A stretch of 64,000 nt of DNA from Tremella fuciformis (lineage: Eukaryota; Basidiomycota; Tremellomycetes; Tremellales; Tremellaceae): positions 6,324,001 through 6,388,000 of the forward strand of contig CP136490.1 in the NCBI GenBank assembly GCA_032768795.1. Direction: 5' to 3'. Numbering within the stretch: position 1 is the stretch's first letter; each line of letters begins with the position of its first letter. The notes beneath the pieces were generated by a model. It saw nothing but the letters and a program-made list of their open reading frames with translations. It made no database searches and had not been told where the DNA came from. This document shows, piece after piece, positions 31,145 through 44,120 of the stretch. Made by a program: the position numbers and the translations under genes.

Positions 31145-32109
31145 ACTAAACTCTTCGCAACACTCTCCGAGCGCAGCCCACTCGTGACACGATTATGGGG
31201 AACGAAGTGAGCTGATCCAGGAGATGCAATCACGGTAGTCGCAGCCATTTATGCATATAATTATTTTCCCGGGGCAGGGGATGAGGGATGTTCATTTTCA
31301 GAACTTGTGCTGGTTGCAGCATAGACAACAAGCCAATCCTCGAATCTGGCGGGGAAAGAGCAGTCTGAGCTGTCGATCACTGCCACCTCCCTCAGCCTCG
31401 ACAGCAACGTCGGCGAACAACGGCCCCAGTGCCGCACTCGCTGCTTGGAATCACCGGGCTGCACGTTAGACATCTAGCGCGGATGGCCGCTTTACGAGTC
31501 AATGTAGGGCCACATTCGCGCCAGGTCACGTCTTCGTCAAAGCTGCTGGCGCAATCACTCCACACACGTGGGGCTGATGAAGTTACAGAGCTGCTCCCAG
31601 TGTCAAGTTAGGCTTCTTCGGGAAGTCCATCTCGGTGAGGCTGGTAGTGCCTGCCATGGCACGCCAATGAGTCAGCCGCGCCGACTTGATGAGGATAGTG
31701 GCAGGCGTGCAGATGAGTATCCTGGGCAGTCGCATCTTGGACGGCAACGGCATGAGTAGACTGTAATGAGTGGCACAAATTCGCTGCGAACTATCCTCCG
31801 TGTATGGCAGCAGCACCCGCGGTGGTCTAAAGACCTCGATCCGATACAACCTCTCCGGAGCGCGGTCCGAGAATCCAGCGCACATATTTCAGTGCCCTCT
31901 GCGGGTCACCATGTTGGGGAGACGTGGTTTCTGACCATCGTCGAAACCGAGACTTGAACAATCAAGGAGAGATTTGTTGGAGGAACAGGGGCCTCTGAGA
32001 ATTACATGCCTGCCTGAAGTGTTCTCAAAGATCTCACAAGGCGTTCCTCGCTAGCTCAAGGGGAAATGGTCAAGCGATACTCCTCACGCCACGTGTCCGT
32101 CCGGCCAAT
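31145..32109. other. intergenic stretch
   Basis: Nearly 1 kb between convergent genes. Frames on both strands (for example minus 31583-31885) lack resemblance, splice support or codon bias. I see nothing in it beyond flanking UTRs. Confidence 0.4.
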
Positions 32110-33599
32110 TCAGTAGGGATCACCAGATCGAGAGGAGCAAAAGGGAGATATCCTTACCACCCCTCGGGAATCTGGTGGTCGTCGTCTTTTGAAGGTAGCC
32201 ACATTGTCTGGGAGTGAGTTGCGCCCGGTCACGGCCGCCGGGATAAGGCCTACAAATTCTTCCCCGCCTGCAGCCATCATGGCGTAGCGCGGGTTCATCC
32301 TGACTGATCGACAAGGACCAAACGCCTGCGATGCCGTGTGATCCAGTCGAACAGTAGACCGGAGGTCGAGAGGCCGTGTACCCGCCGGCGCTGCCTCAAG
32401 CTTCTCCTGGCCGGGAGGCGGAGTGAGATCCCAAAACAGCACGCTTCCATCTGCGGAGCCGGAAACGACCCATTTCGAATCGCCCGTGAAGCATACTTCC
32501 TCGCCGCTGGCGCCCCTCCTCGGCGAAGTGCTCTTCTGACCTTGTCCGTCCCGTTCCAGCCCTTGATGGCCGACAAGTCGACGAACGAGTACGAGATCGA
32601 AAGCGTCAACCAGGTAGTGTACATCAGACGAGGTGCCGATCAAAAGGTAATTGCCATTGGAAGAGAATGAAATGGAAGTAAAGATAGGCTTAGGGGGCGG
32701 TTGTGAGATTTCGGCTAGTGTAGGATCATTCAACTGGGCGAAATGAAAAGGTGACTGATCATCAGCTGAGCTACGTCAGATCTGGTAGCTCACGTGGTCC
32801 ATGGAAGATACGGCATATAGCATGACAGTCTGGGTTTGCGAACAAGCGACTGCAAAAACCATTCCTGAGTTGTCGAAAGCAGCAACAGATGATCCTCCCA
32901 CATCATTGATTTGTGCCTACAGCTTAGCCAATGGCCAGTCTTGAGAGCCAAATGCTCACTTTGCAGGCCTTTGCTCTCAGATCCCAGAGTCTGACCGTGG
33001 CATCATCTCCTGCTGAAAGGAAAGTATCGTCGGTCGGGCACATATGTAGCGACCTTACACGTCCTACATGGCCCTTGAAGTAGGTCAAGTATGTGTTATC
33101 GTGCATCGAGTGATAGCGGATTGCATGATCGTCCAGCCGCGTCGACGCGTGTATGAGGTTCTCGACACGGTGTGTGAACCGAGCCAGAGATATTCCGTAC
33201 TTCTTGGAGTAAAAGTTCTTCAACTTCCTGCTCATCAGCGAGTCCATACTCCAAAATCACCTCTCAGAGAGAGACCCACTTTCCCCTACGAGCGTCCCAT
33301 AGCATGAACGCCTCGTCTCCGATTGCGGTCACACATTTCTCGCCTGTGTCATCGAAAGTGATGCTTGTGATGCTCTGTGAAGTGTGTGAGAGCCACGGAT
33401 CTGGGTTTGCGAATCCCACTGAAGAGCTGTCTGCGAGACCTTTGAATACCTTGGCTGGTCTCAATGAAGCCTGAGGAGTCAGCCACCATGACATTAGTAT
33501 CAGCGAGTAACGCACCACTGTCGGCTGATCGAGAACGATAGTCGCTGGACCGCTTCCGCCTACTCTAGACGGCCCAGCTTTGGGTTGCGCTGCGCTCAT
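32110..33599 (-). CDS. SWD2: SWD2/WDR82-type WD40 protein (COMPASS, CPF)
   Basis: A WD40 propeller protein matching Swd2/WDR82, which in known systems recruits the Set1/COMPASS H3K4 methyltransferase and joins the cleavage-polyadenylation factor. From the ATG at 33599: AKVFKGLADSSSVGFAN.., SITSITFDDTGEKCVTAIGD, YLTYFKGHVGRVRSLHMCPT, DDTFLSAGDDATVRLWDLRA, GSSVAAFDNSGMVFAVAC, SISFSSNGNYLLIGTSSDVH and EEVCFTGDSKWVVSGSADGS followed by VLFWDL. These give several GH..WD units in the family order. Introns are short (one at ~33478-33522). The C-terminal ~30 residues after MNPRYAMMAAGGEEF are less typical. It diverges from RBM25 across 194 bp. Confidence 0.85.
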
Positions 33600-33793
33600 C
33601 CTCGTTCGAATTGTGGACAGGAGTTACAACGGTCGGACACAAGTACCTCCTCCACTCGTGCTTAGGCGCCTCAATCGTGAGCAAATCGGACGCCTATTTC
33701 CGACCGGAAAAGAGTGCACGATCAGTGTCGTGTCTCTTTCACCTGCACTATTCTGTCTCTGTCTGGTCGGGGAGACGGGGAACATTTACAGCC

Positions 33794-36237
33794 ATGTACA
33801 ACAATCAGCGTAAGTCAAGATTCGCTCGCCTGGGGACCTGCTATCAAGCTTACCACACAGCGCCATATCAGTCCTCGGGCGGCTTACCCCCCTTCCCTCC
33901 GAACCGTCCTCCCGTAACAGGATACCCCCCTTATCCACCACAAGCAGGATCCTTCGTGCGCCCGCCGTTCCCACCCTCATTCACCCCTCCACAGACCGCA
34001 GGCCCAATGACGCCGAACCCTTCTATCCCCATGAGACCACCTCCCGGCGGCATGCCAATACGTCCCGCTCACCCTGGGCTGGGATTGCCTCCACTTCCGA
34101 ACGGGGCACCGGCTCCTCCTGTTGGCTACCAACCTCCAGGTTTTGTGAAGGAGGTCAAAACGACAAAGTTGTTCGTCGGAGGCATCCCTCCAGGGATCAC
34201 CGACGATACTATCAGGAGTCTTCTCAACGTGGGTGTTCATCGCAAATTCGACCACGAGCTGATGAATGTAAGGCTTGCGGACCTCTTCACGAATTGAAGC
34301 GAGTGACAGGCGCCAATGGAAAACCTCAGGCTTTTGGGTTCGCCATGTTCGAGAACCCAGAGGTGGTGATGAGGGCATTGCGGTGTCTCAACGGAGTGGA
34401 ACTACCGGATATGAGTCCCGAAGGAAGGGCTCAGAGGAAGCCGCCAAAAGCTCTCGTTGTCACAGTCGATGACAAGACCCGCGAGTTTTTGGATGAGTTC
34501 GAATCAACCCTCGGCCGCACAGATGCCGATGAAGCAGCGGATGCCATCTGTCGTAAATCGATCGCCCACCTCGTGGCACTACTTCTCGACCCGACCGCTC
34601 GACCTCCCGCAGATCTTCCCAACCCCCCGTCTGCTTCTCAGGGCCTCAACGAGCCCTATGTGGTACCGGCACATCTGCAAGACTTGCAGGAGGGCGATCT
34701 CCCCGAGGAACAGCGCGTTGCCGTCTTAGATCAAATTGCCATTTTTCGAGAGACGGCCGCTCGGCGAGAAAGGGAGAAAAAATTGATGGAAGAGGCGAAG
34801 GAGAAATACAAGGGTGCTCAAGAAAGGCCACCAGCACCTGCCGGGCCGTCGGGCTATGGCTATGGCAACCGGGGCCTTCAGCAGGATGTTCAAGCCAAAG
34901 CACAGGCGGAAGCCAGACAGAGGGAACGCGACAATGCCCGAGGCTCAGGCCATTCGCGGTCGCCCAGTGCTCAGCTACGAGATCAGAACGGTCACGGCGA
35001 TCGACGGACATCACGAGACTCAAGAGAACGATCAAAAAACCCTCAAGGCTATTCGGATCCTGTCAATTTTGTCCGTCCTCAACACGTGGAAGGCAAGGAC
35101 ACAAGCGAGCGAACGGACGAGGAGGAGGAGGCCTTGCGTCAGAGACGTCGAAAGCAAGAAGCTGACGCCGCCATGCGAGAGGTAAGAAATTGACTCCGCC
35201 CAATCAAACGCTGACGTGCAGCGGGAAAGACAAGTCGAGAGCAGGGAAAGACATCGAATCGACCGCGTTAACCGAGAGATGGCGCAGCGCAGACAACACG
35301 AGGATCTTCTTGAACGAAATAGACGACGTCTGGAAAATCTTCTCAGTAGCTGGGACGATGATGAACGTGACGATCTATTTTATACCGACCGTGCCCGCTG
35401 GCGCGCGCAGAGACAGACTGTTCGACTCCGCGAATATCAAGAGGATGTACGGGATAGACAGCTTGAGGAGGACGAAAGGATTGCATTGGAGAAGGAGTCG
35501 GAGGAATTCCTCAAGCGGCAGATGGAGGAGATGGCCGCCAGGGAAGAGGAGCAACGCAAGAAGGGTCTTTTGACGGAGGATGCTGCGCCTATTCGCCTTG
35601 CACTGGATCAGGCCGCCATCCCCGAGCCGAAGAAGGAGGAGAAACCTGCCCCGCCTGTTGCCCGTCGGCCTGCAGTCTTCGTGGAAGACGAGGAGGACGT
35701 GGACGGCGGGTCTGGGAGAAAGAAGCAAAAGACATTTGTCAAGCTCGAATACGAAGGGGAAGCGGACGATACCCTCACGGAAGCCGAGCAGGCTGCTAAG
35801 CGGACCGCGAGGCTGCTGGAGATCCGAAATCGCTTGCCACACGAGCGTCGACGGCTGTTTGGCTTTGAAGTCGAATGGGCGGCCATGTCTGAGGCGAGTT
35901 TCGCTCATGTAGTTCCTATGTAATCAGCTGACACTGCAGGCTTTATTGCGAAACAAAATCAAGCAGCTGGTACAGGACAAGATGAAACACTTTCTCGGCG
36001 AGGTCGATGGGGATATGGTCGAGTACATTCTGGAAAACCTGCGAGACCGGAAAGGGCCCCAAGACGTCATCGAGGGTATCGAGCCAGTAGGTGTCATTTT
36101 TCGCGGGACGTGTCGAAGTTGACCGTCAGGTGTTCGCAGAAGAAGCTCCACCTTTTGTACACGACCTCTGGCGCCAAATCATCTTTGAAAGTGCGGCATA
36201 CGTTGCGGGCGTGGACACTGGCACGATGCTAGTCTGA
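33794..36237 (+). CDS. RBM25: RBM25-type RRM/PWI splicing factor
   Basis: U1-snRNP-linked splicing regulator of the RBM25/Snu71 group. Six exons (33794-33809, 33861-34228, 34273-35181, 35222-35893, 35940-36086, 36130-36237) close to 739 residues. A Pro/Gly-rich N terminus is followed by an RRM (~117-205): TTKLFVGGIPPGITDDTI, then LHELKRVTGANGKPQAFGFA. A long Arg/Glu/Asp-rich middle with RS-like stretches and predicted coiled coil comes next. A C-terminal PWI domain reads ALLRNKIKQLVQDKMKHFLG, DGDMVEYILENLRDRKGPQD, FVHDLWRQIIFESAAY. The intron 35894-35939 begins with GC rather than GT. The first exon is only 16 nt. Confidence 0.9.
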
Positions 36238-36598
36238 AACAGAGGAGTCAAGGACGGAGGGATGAATTGCAGTGTGCTGCGTGAGTGCTCTATGCATCTA
36301 CCTGCGTGACCTGTGCAGCTTGCGATCAACGAGAGGAGGCAGCAGCGACTCATCCGACAAGTGGCTTCGTGGAGAAGTCTAATTGACCAGGTGAGAATGT
36401 GTGACTCCTGGTCACGCCTGATCTGCAGGGCCGACGAAAGTACAGTCGTCTGTCCGGTCTGCGATGCCACTGGTGAGCAATGCGCAGTTGTCATCCTACT
36501 GATCATTCTCACATGACGCGATGCATGATTGCATTCTCCACTCGATCGGCTGTACACCTGGACAAGTACGAGTCTACTTCGAAAAACGTTGTGTTTAG
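36238..36598. other. 3' flanks of convergent RBM25 and REX3
   Basis: About 360 bp between two convergent stop codons. No gene or RNA structure recognised. Confidence 0.5.
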
Positions 36599-38555
36599 TC
36601 ACGACGTGACATCCTCCCTGACTTTCCATTTGAGGAGATCGAGCGTTGCTTTCGCATCCTCCGCCGAACTGTGTCCGAGATCTGCTGTCCGGTCTTGGAT
36701 GAAGACTCCCAGCTTCTCCTTGACTCTGTCTCATCGGCTCTCACTTTCTCTGCCTGGCACGGCCACTCACATATCTCGCAAGGCCCGGCGATATGGATGA
36801 CCCTTGTCATGCGGGAATACCTGCGCTCAGCAAGAATCATCTGATCAGGAAGGTGGAGGCTCACTATCGCTGTATCAATCACCTTGTCGTGTAGGAGCCT
36901 CAGAGCACGCAAGTCATTCTCGAGACTGTCATGAGCTCCACCCCGTCAGGTTCAGCTCACCCATGACCGACGATCACCGTCTCTGGACCGATGAACGAGC
37001 ATGCAGCAGTTCGGACGGCCGGCAGGTCCATGACAGCACCATCCAGCTGGCCTGGCTTGACACCCGAGAACCGAGTATTCAGATCTCTGCTCGATGAGCT
37101 ACTTGAATGTTCTGGTCCGCGGGACGAACATGACTGATACAGTCTGCCGTACAAGTTCGTCGAGCAAACTATTCCCATTCTCATCGACTATTGACAGTCT
37201 CGCCAAGGAGCTACCTCCAGTAGTCGCTGCAAATTAGCTTGCACAACGGGCTTACAAATCACCCTCACAGATCATTTCGCAGTCCATGGCCACCACATCC
37301 AGCGCGCCGCCTTCCCGCATGCTCCCTTCTGCAGCCTGCAGTACCTGTTTCACCGTCTTGAATGGCACCCTTTTCGCGAGCTTGGCATCGTCTTCCTTCT
37401 CGTTGAACACATGCAGACCCTCAGTACACCCCGTCTCGCCCCGCTCCCGCCGACAACAAGAGTAGATCCATTTCCGTTTCCCTTCGACCCGCTCAGGGGC
37501 TGTTCGGCCATAGTGGAACCGACATTCCCCAAACCTGCTCGCGAGGCTCGCAGAGGAGACCGTATATGGGACCTTGCACCTGTCGCAAGTCTGCTCTGTT
37601 CCTTCGGCCGACGGTTCAACATCTTCGTCGGACGTGAGGTCCATGTCTAGGGGGTCCGGATACCGCCATTTCAACATATCCTCGTGCGACAAGCAGTACT
37701 TGGCGATTCGAGCTCGTGTCAGGCGCGATGTGCTCGCTTTTTCGGCCTCCTCGTATGCTCTGCGTGACTCTTTGACCGTACCGATTGATGGGTGTGGAAA
37801 AGAGTCTGGCTTGGGGCGGCGAGAGATTGATACCGCCGCTTGATGTATATTCCGCTTGTAGGCAGCGAGGTTTGGAGAGCTTGTCGATAGTTCCTCTTCT
37901 TGCTCAACGGCTGATTCTTGTGCAAGCGTTGGCTTTCTAGTAAGAACGTCGGCATACTGTATGTCAGGCGCGCTGAGAGGCTGATGCGCATACATACGAG
38001 CTTATGAAATTGTGTAAAGAGGGTTTGTACTGTACTCAGCGAGGCTCAGGTCAAGGTCGTTACCACTCACAGCCCTTTTGCCTGTCAGGATAGGGATGAG
38101 GGGATTTCTTGGCCGTCATAAGCCGCGGACATTCCGAGGAGCTCGCAAGAGACTTTTTTGGAGGCTTTATCTTAGTGAATCCTCAATGCACACATAATAA
38201 GTCTCACCTGGGGTGCTGGGGGTCTCCTTGTGATCGGAGGTGCGGGTTTCTTCGGGGCAGAAGCTGATTCTTTCGGAGTCGCAGATGAGGCAGTAGGTGC
38301 ATTGCCGACATGGACAGACGCTTTCTTGGCCTCCTGAACTGCCTCCGCCGCCTCTCTGGACTTCTTCGGGTGCGGCAACGGTCCCGGATTGACTTCAACT
38401 TTTCGCTTCACCGCTCCGGAGGTGGTCGAAGTAAACGAGGTTCGCCTCTCGTTTGATCGATTCGAAACTGCGCCGTGCGAAAAGAGACAGTTTGGACGAG
38501 AGCAGACCTCTTCGGGACATCGTGCAGGCCCGAAGAGGCCAAGAGACGAGAACAT
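36599..38555 (-). CDS. REX3: REX3/REXO1-type RNA exonuclease (DEDDh)
   Basis: A 3'-5' exonuclease of the DEDD superfamily, like yeast Rex3, which processes structured nuclear RNAs. The N terminus (ATG 38555) carries the family zinc element MFSSLGLFGPARCPEEVCSR then PNCLFSHG (CxCxCxH). A Lys/Pro/Ala-rich linker, a second exon IKPPKKSLASS.. and the large exon to 37252 follow, including a CxxC segment (CDRCKVPYTV, SCCRRERGETGC). The exonuclease core has VVAMDCEMICEG (ExoI, D and E), LNTRFSGVKPGQLDGAV, ETVIVGHGLENDLRALRLLH (ExoII Asp), DKVIDTAIVFPH, HPYRRALRD and DLGHSSAEDAKATLDLLKWK (ExoIII His and Asp). All catalytic residues appear present. It starts 146 bp from the divergent WARS2. Confidence 0.87.
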
Positions 38556-38701
38556 CTCGCTCTGAGCATCGCAGATACGGTAAGAAGTGCAATCAAAGCA
38601 GTCCCAGTGGCAACTTCGAATTCCCAGGCACGACGGCTGAATCTCGGATCCGAGAGTCAAGAATGACCACAACGAGCTGAATTTCGCGTTGAATCACGAA
38701 C

Positions 38702-40030
38702 ATGGCAAGGATGCGGGGTCTACAGTTGCCGGGAAAGACCTGCGCGAGATGTGCTCGCAAGACGGCGCCTCTCAGACGGTTGGCTACGTCGGCAGATCGA
38801 GGAGAGAGGAGCCACCCTGAGGTCATCTTCACCGGCATTCAGCCAACAGGTACGTGGTCCTGTATCCGGTCCGACACAGGTGTTCACTCACAGGAACCCC
38901 TCACGTACATCTGTCCATTCACCTCATGGAGCTCTCTTGCTAAAGAAGTAGCTTGGTAACTACCTTGGACTGTTTCTGCCATTTCTCCAACTCCAGCGCA
39001 CATCACCCACCACCACCCCCATCTACCTGGCTGTCGTCGGTCTCCACGCTGTCACGCTTCCGCAAGATCCTAAGCAGCTACGACAAGATCGTCTCAACAT
39101 GCTCGCCAGTCTTCTCGCGGCCGGTGTAGACCCAGACCGGACATGTCTGTATTTGCAAGAAGACGTGCCGGAACATACCGAGCTGGCGTGGTACCTCAAC
39201 ACCCTTGCCCCGGTTGGCAAGCTGCAACGCATGACGACGTGGAAGGTCAGGCTCTTCGTGTTTTGTTACAGAAGGGGCTCATAATCAGAGTAGGATTGCC
39301 ACGTCGCGTAATGCCAACTCGGTCGACGAGGTGTCGGAGGCAGATCTGCGCTTGGGCCTCCTCTCGTATCCGGTGCTGCAGGCAGCCGACATTGCCCTGT
39401 ACAAGTAAGCCACCATCTCCTCGCCATTGCACAATCTTCGCTCATAGAAGAGCGACACACGTGCCGGTAGGAGAGGACCAAACCCAGCACCTCGAACTAG
39501 CACGCGACCTGATCCAGGCGTACAACACGACCTTTTCTCCCACCTTCCCCCTCCCCCAAACGCTCGTCGTACCATCCAAGCGCGTCTTGTCTTTACGGGA
39601 CCCCAGCGCCAAGATGTCTAAATCTGCTCCTCTTCCAGCATCTCGCATAGGTATACTCGACTCGCCAGCGACAATAGCGAAGAATCTCCGAAGCGCCGTG
39701 ACCGATTCCATGCCGGGGGTGTCGTACGATCCGGACGCCCGTCCGGGCGTGAGTAACTTACTCACCATTTGGAGTGCGCTTGACGAGGGTGGCCGGACGC
39801 CCGAGAGGCTGGCAGAGGAGCATGCCGGGTGGGGAATGGGCCAGCTCAAGTCGCGTGTAGCAGATGTTGTGACAGATGCTCTGACACCGGTCAGAGAGCG
39901 CTTTGCTCGGATCAAAGAGGACGAGGGCTACGTGAGGGAAGTGGCAAGGAAAAACGGCGCACGGGCTAGAGAGATCGCAAGTCAAACTATTGCCGAGGTC
40001 AAAACAAAGATGGGCCTAGGCCCTTTATAG
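38702..40030 (+). CDS. MSW1: mitochondrial tryptophanyl-tRNA synthetase
   Basis: Class I synthetase charging mitochondrial tRNA-Trp. The N terminus MARMRGLQLPGKTCARCARK.. is basic and Cys/Arg-rich, fitting a mitochondrial presequence. Spliced: VIFTGIQPTGTPHLGNYLGL (the HIGH-like HLGN motif), PIYLAVVGLHAVTLPQDPKQ, TCLYLQEDVPEHTELAWYLN, SYPVLQAADIALYK, VPVGEDQTQHLELARDLIQA, DPSAKMSKSAP (KMSKS loop) and a C terminus ending MGLGPL. Introns split PTG/TPH and PH/LGN. Length (~370-380 residues) fits bacterial-type TrpRS. It converges with the large orphan gene, the stops being 133 bp apart. Confidence 0.92.
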
Positions 40031-40163
40031 AGATACTGTACACGGACGGACGCAAATAAGCGCCCAAACAATTGACATGCATCGACAACAGAGTCTCTAC
40101 CCGACAGAAAGACCAAGGCACAAGGCGTGACAAGTCACAGGACATACAAACGAATCCCGTCTT

Positions 40164-43100
40164 CTAGCGGCGACCCCGCCTCCCATGTTTGACGTACTTG
40201 CTGAGCTGTCGATGGTGGCGTCTGCCCTCGACCATTTTGACATAGCTCAGGCCTTGCCAGGCGCCCAGAACAAGCACAACGATGACAACCAGACCAAGGA
40301 ATACCCAGCGGAGAGTACGCATCATGCGTGCCGCATCCTGGGTCACCAACGCGTCCTGTTGCTCCCTTGTTGCGATGCCTTGCGGTATACTGACCCGACG
40401 AACCGCTTCCTGGCCTGCAGTCGGTCGGAAAGACACGGTGGTCGAGGCTCTAGCAAGAGGGTCGTAGTCTGGCGGTAGAAGTCGGGAGAACAGGGCTGAA
40501 ATCAGTCGAGTAACGAGCCCGAACGCGGCGCCGCCCACCTTCTACCTCCTCAGGCGACATCGCTTGGTCTCTCCGTCGCGAGCGCAAGGTCGTCTCACTG
40601 GCATCGCGCAACTGTGCCCAAATGTGAGGGTTCAACGTGATCTGAGGGCGGCGTTCATCCTCCGAAGGCAAATCGGGCGGGGAAGGCCCATTTTCCAGAT
40701 CCACTGCAAAAGAAGGGCTCGGGCTGCGGGCCGTGTTGCCGGTGATGGTGTCCGCGGCCGGCAGAGAACGCTTGAAGACTCGAGGCCGAAGTGCTCTCGA
40801 CTCACGGCCTTCTGGACCGGCGAGGTCAACTTCCTCACGTAACAGCTCTTCCAGGTCTGGGCGCTCCTCCCCATGTTCTATACTCTTTCGCCTTGTACCA
40901 ATGACATCGAGCTCACTTGAGTCGGTATCCGACAGATTTGCGGGAGAATGGGGAGAGTCAAGACTGATTTGGCGTGCGGACTTGGGGGACAAGTATCTTT
41001 TGCTGGTTCTTCGTATGACCGGACTTTGCTCGGGGCGGGGAGTTGGCGGGAAGCACACCACCACAGGTGTTGCGGTGCTCCTCGAGCTGGTGGGCGGCAA
41101 AGGGCCACCCAAAGATGAAACGGAGAATCGCCTTCCAGGTTGACGAGCTTCTTCGCGAGGCGGATCGACTTCTTCGTCAGGGGATCGAGATCGACAAGAA
41201 GACTTGTATACCTTGAGAGGCGTAGACAGCTCAAAGCCGGACCCAAGTCCGCTCCCCGCTGCATCGGACCGTTCCAATTCAAAGCCGCCCATTGATTGAG
41301 TGATGGCCTCATCCTCGAAGCGCAGCTTTCGTCTCGCGGGCATGTCTGGAAGAACGACCGGACTCGCACAGCGCTTGAACGTTGGGGAAGTCGGATCGTC
41401 CGCAGGCTCGGAGGGGGACATTGTATCGGGTGGGCCTTTTGTCTTGTGTCCCTCCAACCAAAAATCTTCAGCCTCCTCACATACCATCCTCGGGAGCGTT
41501 GCATTTGGGTTGAACGGCACGGTCTTTGGCGGAGACCGGAAAATCACTTCGTGCTCTGGTGAGGAGTGGGTCGAGTCCTGGACATCTCCCCATAGGGCTT
41601 GCTGAATGGAAGACTCAAATTCCTCGTTTGCGACAAATTCGACGTCCAAATCGAAGACACTTCCCAGCTGATCCTCATACTGCTCTTCTGGATCGGACAT
41701 TGCCTCTGGGGGTGTCTCAGAAACGTCAGTGGACCTTCCTAGAGCTGTGAGAGATGGCTCACGGAAGGTACAACGGTTGAAGTACTCTCAAATGACTCAG
41801 ATCTACCCGCCCCTGAAGTTTGGAGATCGTCGGCCGGTGTGTGGCGAAAATCCGTGCGCGAACGTTGAATCGCTTCTTTGGTGGCCAGCACAAAATCTAC
41901 ATCTGGGTCTTTATCGAGATCAATTTCATCGTACTCCCACGTCGGCGATGACACTGGTGACGGTGAAGAAGCGCGAAATTTGCCTTTCCGCGCCCGCGAC
42001 ATAGCTCGTTCCTCAGCTGTCGGCTCGATGTAGTGGTCATCTGCATCATCATCCCTCTGTACATGATGCTCTGGCTCGCTTTCACACGCAAGATGCGGTG
42101 TGAGGAAAACTGGCTCGGGCGGGGTTTCCCCGATTGCTTCAAGGTCTGGCGTCAGATCAGTGTCCTCAGCCGGATGGTCCTGATCTTCTAGACATCCGCT
42201 TCTGGAGCTATGTTCCGGGATGATTGACCCCGTGGCTCCGTCTTCGGATGAAATCGATATCGACGAGTCGTTCTCGAGTACGACCTCAGTCGTTGTGTCC
42301 GAGGAGACGAGCCCCAGGCCCCATACTGCAGAACCATAGCCAAAGAAGCTCAGCAGCTGTTGCGTGTGTGCGGCGATCACTTCATCAGAGTCCCGCTCGT
42401 GGTCTTCCTGGACTTCCTCCGCCTCCTCTTCCTCTTCCTCGTCCCAGGCCTCTACGCCTCGAAACTGAAACAGCGGATCAAGGCTTTCCCAACTGGGGGA
42501 CAGGTGACGCGAGAATACTGGACGATCACCAAGACCATTCTTGGTGAGCTTCCGGGTAAAGATATCCTTTCTCTGCCACTTCAGCCATGTTCCGGCTGGC
42601 GAGTCTTTCTCATCGGTTGCCGGCTCGACATTTCGTATACGTGGAGTCGAAGGGTCCCGAGGGATCACTGAGGTCGTCTCGGCATATCCACTACGCTGAG
42701 CTGCTCGCCAACTGGTGGTCAATGCTGCTATTGACGGACCAACTCTCATGAAGGTCGACGTACGACTCTGCCTCTTTTTTCTGGTCGGCGATTCTCTTGA
42801 GATAATTCTCATGACCAGGTCCAAACTCCCGGGGCAATCTCCAATCTGGTCCAAGTCGTCCTCCAGAATACACGTCAATGTCGCTCATGCTTTGAGCCCT
42901 TCGCCTGCCTTGCCCTCTCTGGCTCTTGCTCCGACGACCGGATAAAAGCCTCCCGACAGACGGGTTCTGGAGCGCTGCTGCCAGGATCGGGTTGATTGGA
43001 TCATCTTTGGCCCGACCGAGTTTGCGATGAAACGTGTTGCGGAATGCCCACTCCAAGCGCGGTCGAGGAGGACCAATATAGGGCTCACTGTTACGGGATT

Positions 43101-44120
43101 CTGGCTCAAAGCTGCCAGGTATCGAGGGGAGGCGCGTCACTGGCGAGCGTAGGAACAGCTCAGCCTCATCTTCGTTTTTGTCCGGCATGGCACCGAATAT
43201 CAGCTTCCGGGATTACAGCCGGAAGAGAAGACTCACGATAGCGATACAGAGCGACGTGGGTACTTGACGGTGGAGCGTTTGGCACTAGTGGAGGTGGCTT
43301 CGGAGGCTGTAGGTCGGAAGAGAGCCACGGAGCACTTCCTCATGTCACTCTCGCTGAGCGCCTCGTGCAACTCGCTAGCCTGTTCGGGACTGAGGGATGG
43401 TCTGCGCCTAAGCTTTAAAAAACCTTCAGCCGAAAAGCCGTACTTAGGAGAGCCGACGGGCCGGTCAGACGCCTCGATCAAAGGGGTCCGGCGCCTGTCC
43501 TTCTTGCTGTGGCTGCGAGGCGGGCGCAGGAGGTGAACCCATTTTTGGGGCCCAAAGTTGCCGCTGCTGACATCTTCGATCCATTCTTCCTCATTGTCAG
43601 ACCCTAACTCCGGGACAAGAGACTCGACGGCGTCTTCCCCTCTGCACAGAATTTCGGAGGTCTCAATCATGACCGGCGATGAGGATCCGCGACTTCCACC
43701 GCTCGACGTTTGCGGGGACGAGATGGGAGTGTTCGCTCTCCTTAGAGGCGAAGGATCGTGAGGAGTGCAAGCAAGCTCTTGCTTTGCACGCCACATGAGC
43801 TGGTGAAACTCGGGATTGGTCTCGGGCGATCCGCGCGGTAAAGGCGCCGAGACGACACGGAGACCAGGGGGCGGACTTGGTGGGGGCGTCTGCAGAGGGC
43901 TGAACTCTGATGTATCGGACAGACGACGTCTGGTCGCTGCGGTAAGCACAGGCGCAGAAGACGCGCGCGGACGGGGTAGCTCGACATGACGCAGACGGGG
44001 CGTGGGGGGAAGGGAGGGAGTCTCGTCGGCTTCTGGTGAGGTCGGTGGCGTGTCGTCCTCCTGCGTCGTGAGACGAAGCTGTGAGGTATATTGACGCGCC
44101 TGCAGTCGAGTGAGCGGCAT
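40164..44120 (-). CDS. large orphan protein with C-terminal membrane anchor
   Basis: Five exons (43248-44120, 42764-43203, 41763-42711, 40539-41715, 40164-40495) join in phase to 1,256 residues. Most of the protein is disordered and Ser/Pro/Glu-rich with many SP/TP sites. More ordered, possibly conserved islands are WIEDVSSGNFGPQKWVHLLR, RRSLIFGAMPDKNEDEAELF, LEWAFRNTFHRKLGRAKDDP, AGTWLKWQRKDIFTRKLTKN and EVIAAHTQQLLSFFGYGSAV. A single hydrophobic segment near the end (TLRWVFLGLVVIVVLVLG) is followed by a basic tail (GRRHHRQLSKYVKHGRRGRR), the layout of a tail-anchored or inner-nuclear-membrane-type protein with a large cytosolic or nuclear domain. No known domain was recognised. Splitting at the internal Met codons into several genes is possible but the frames join cleanly. 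Confidence 0.65.
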
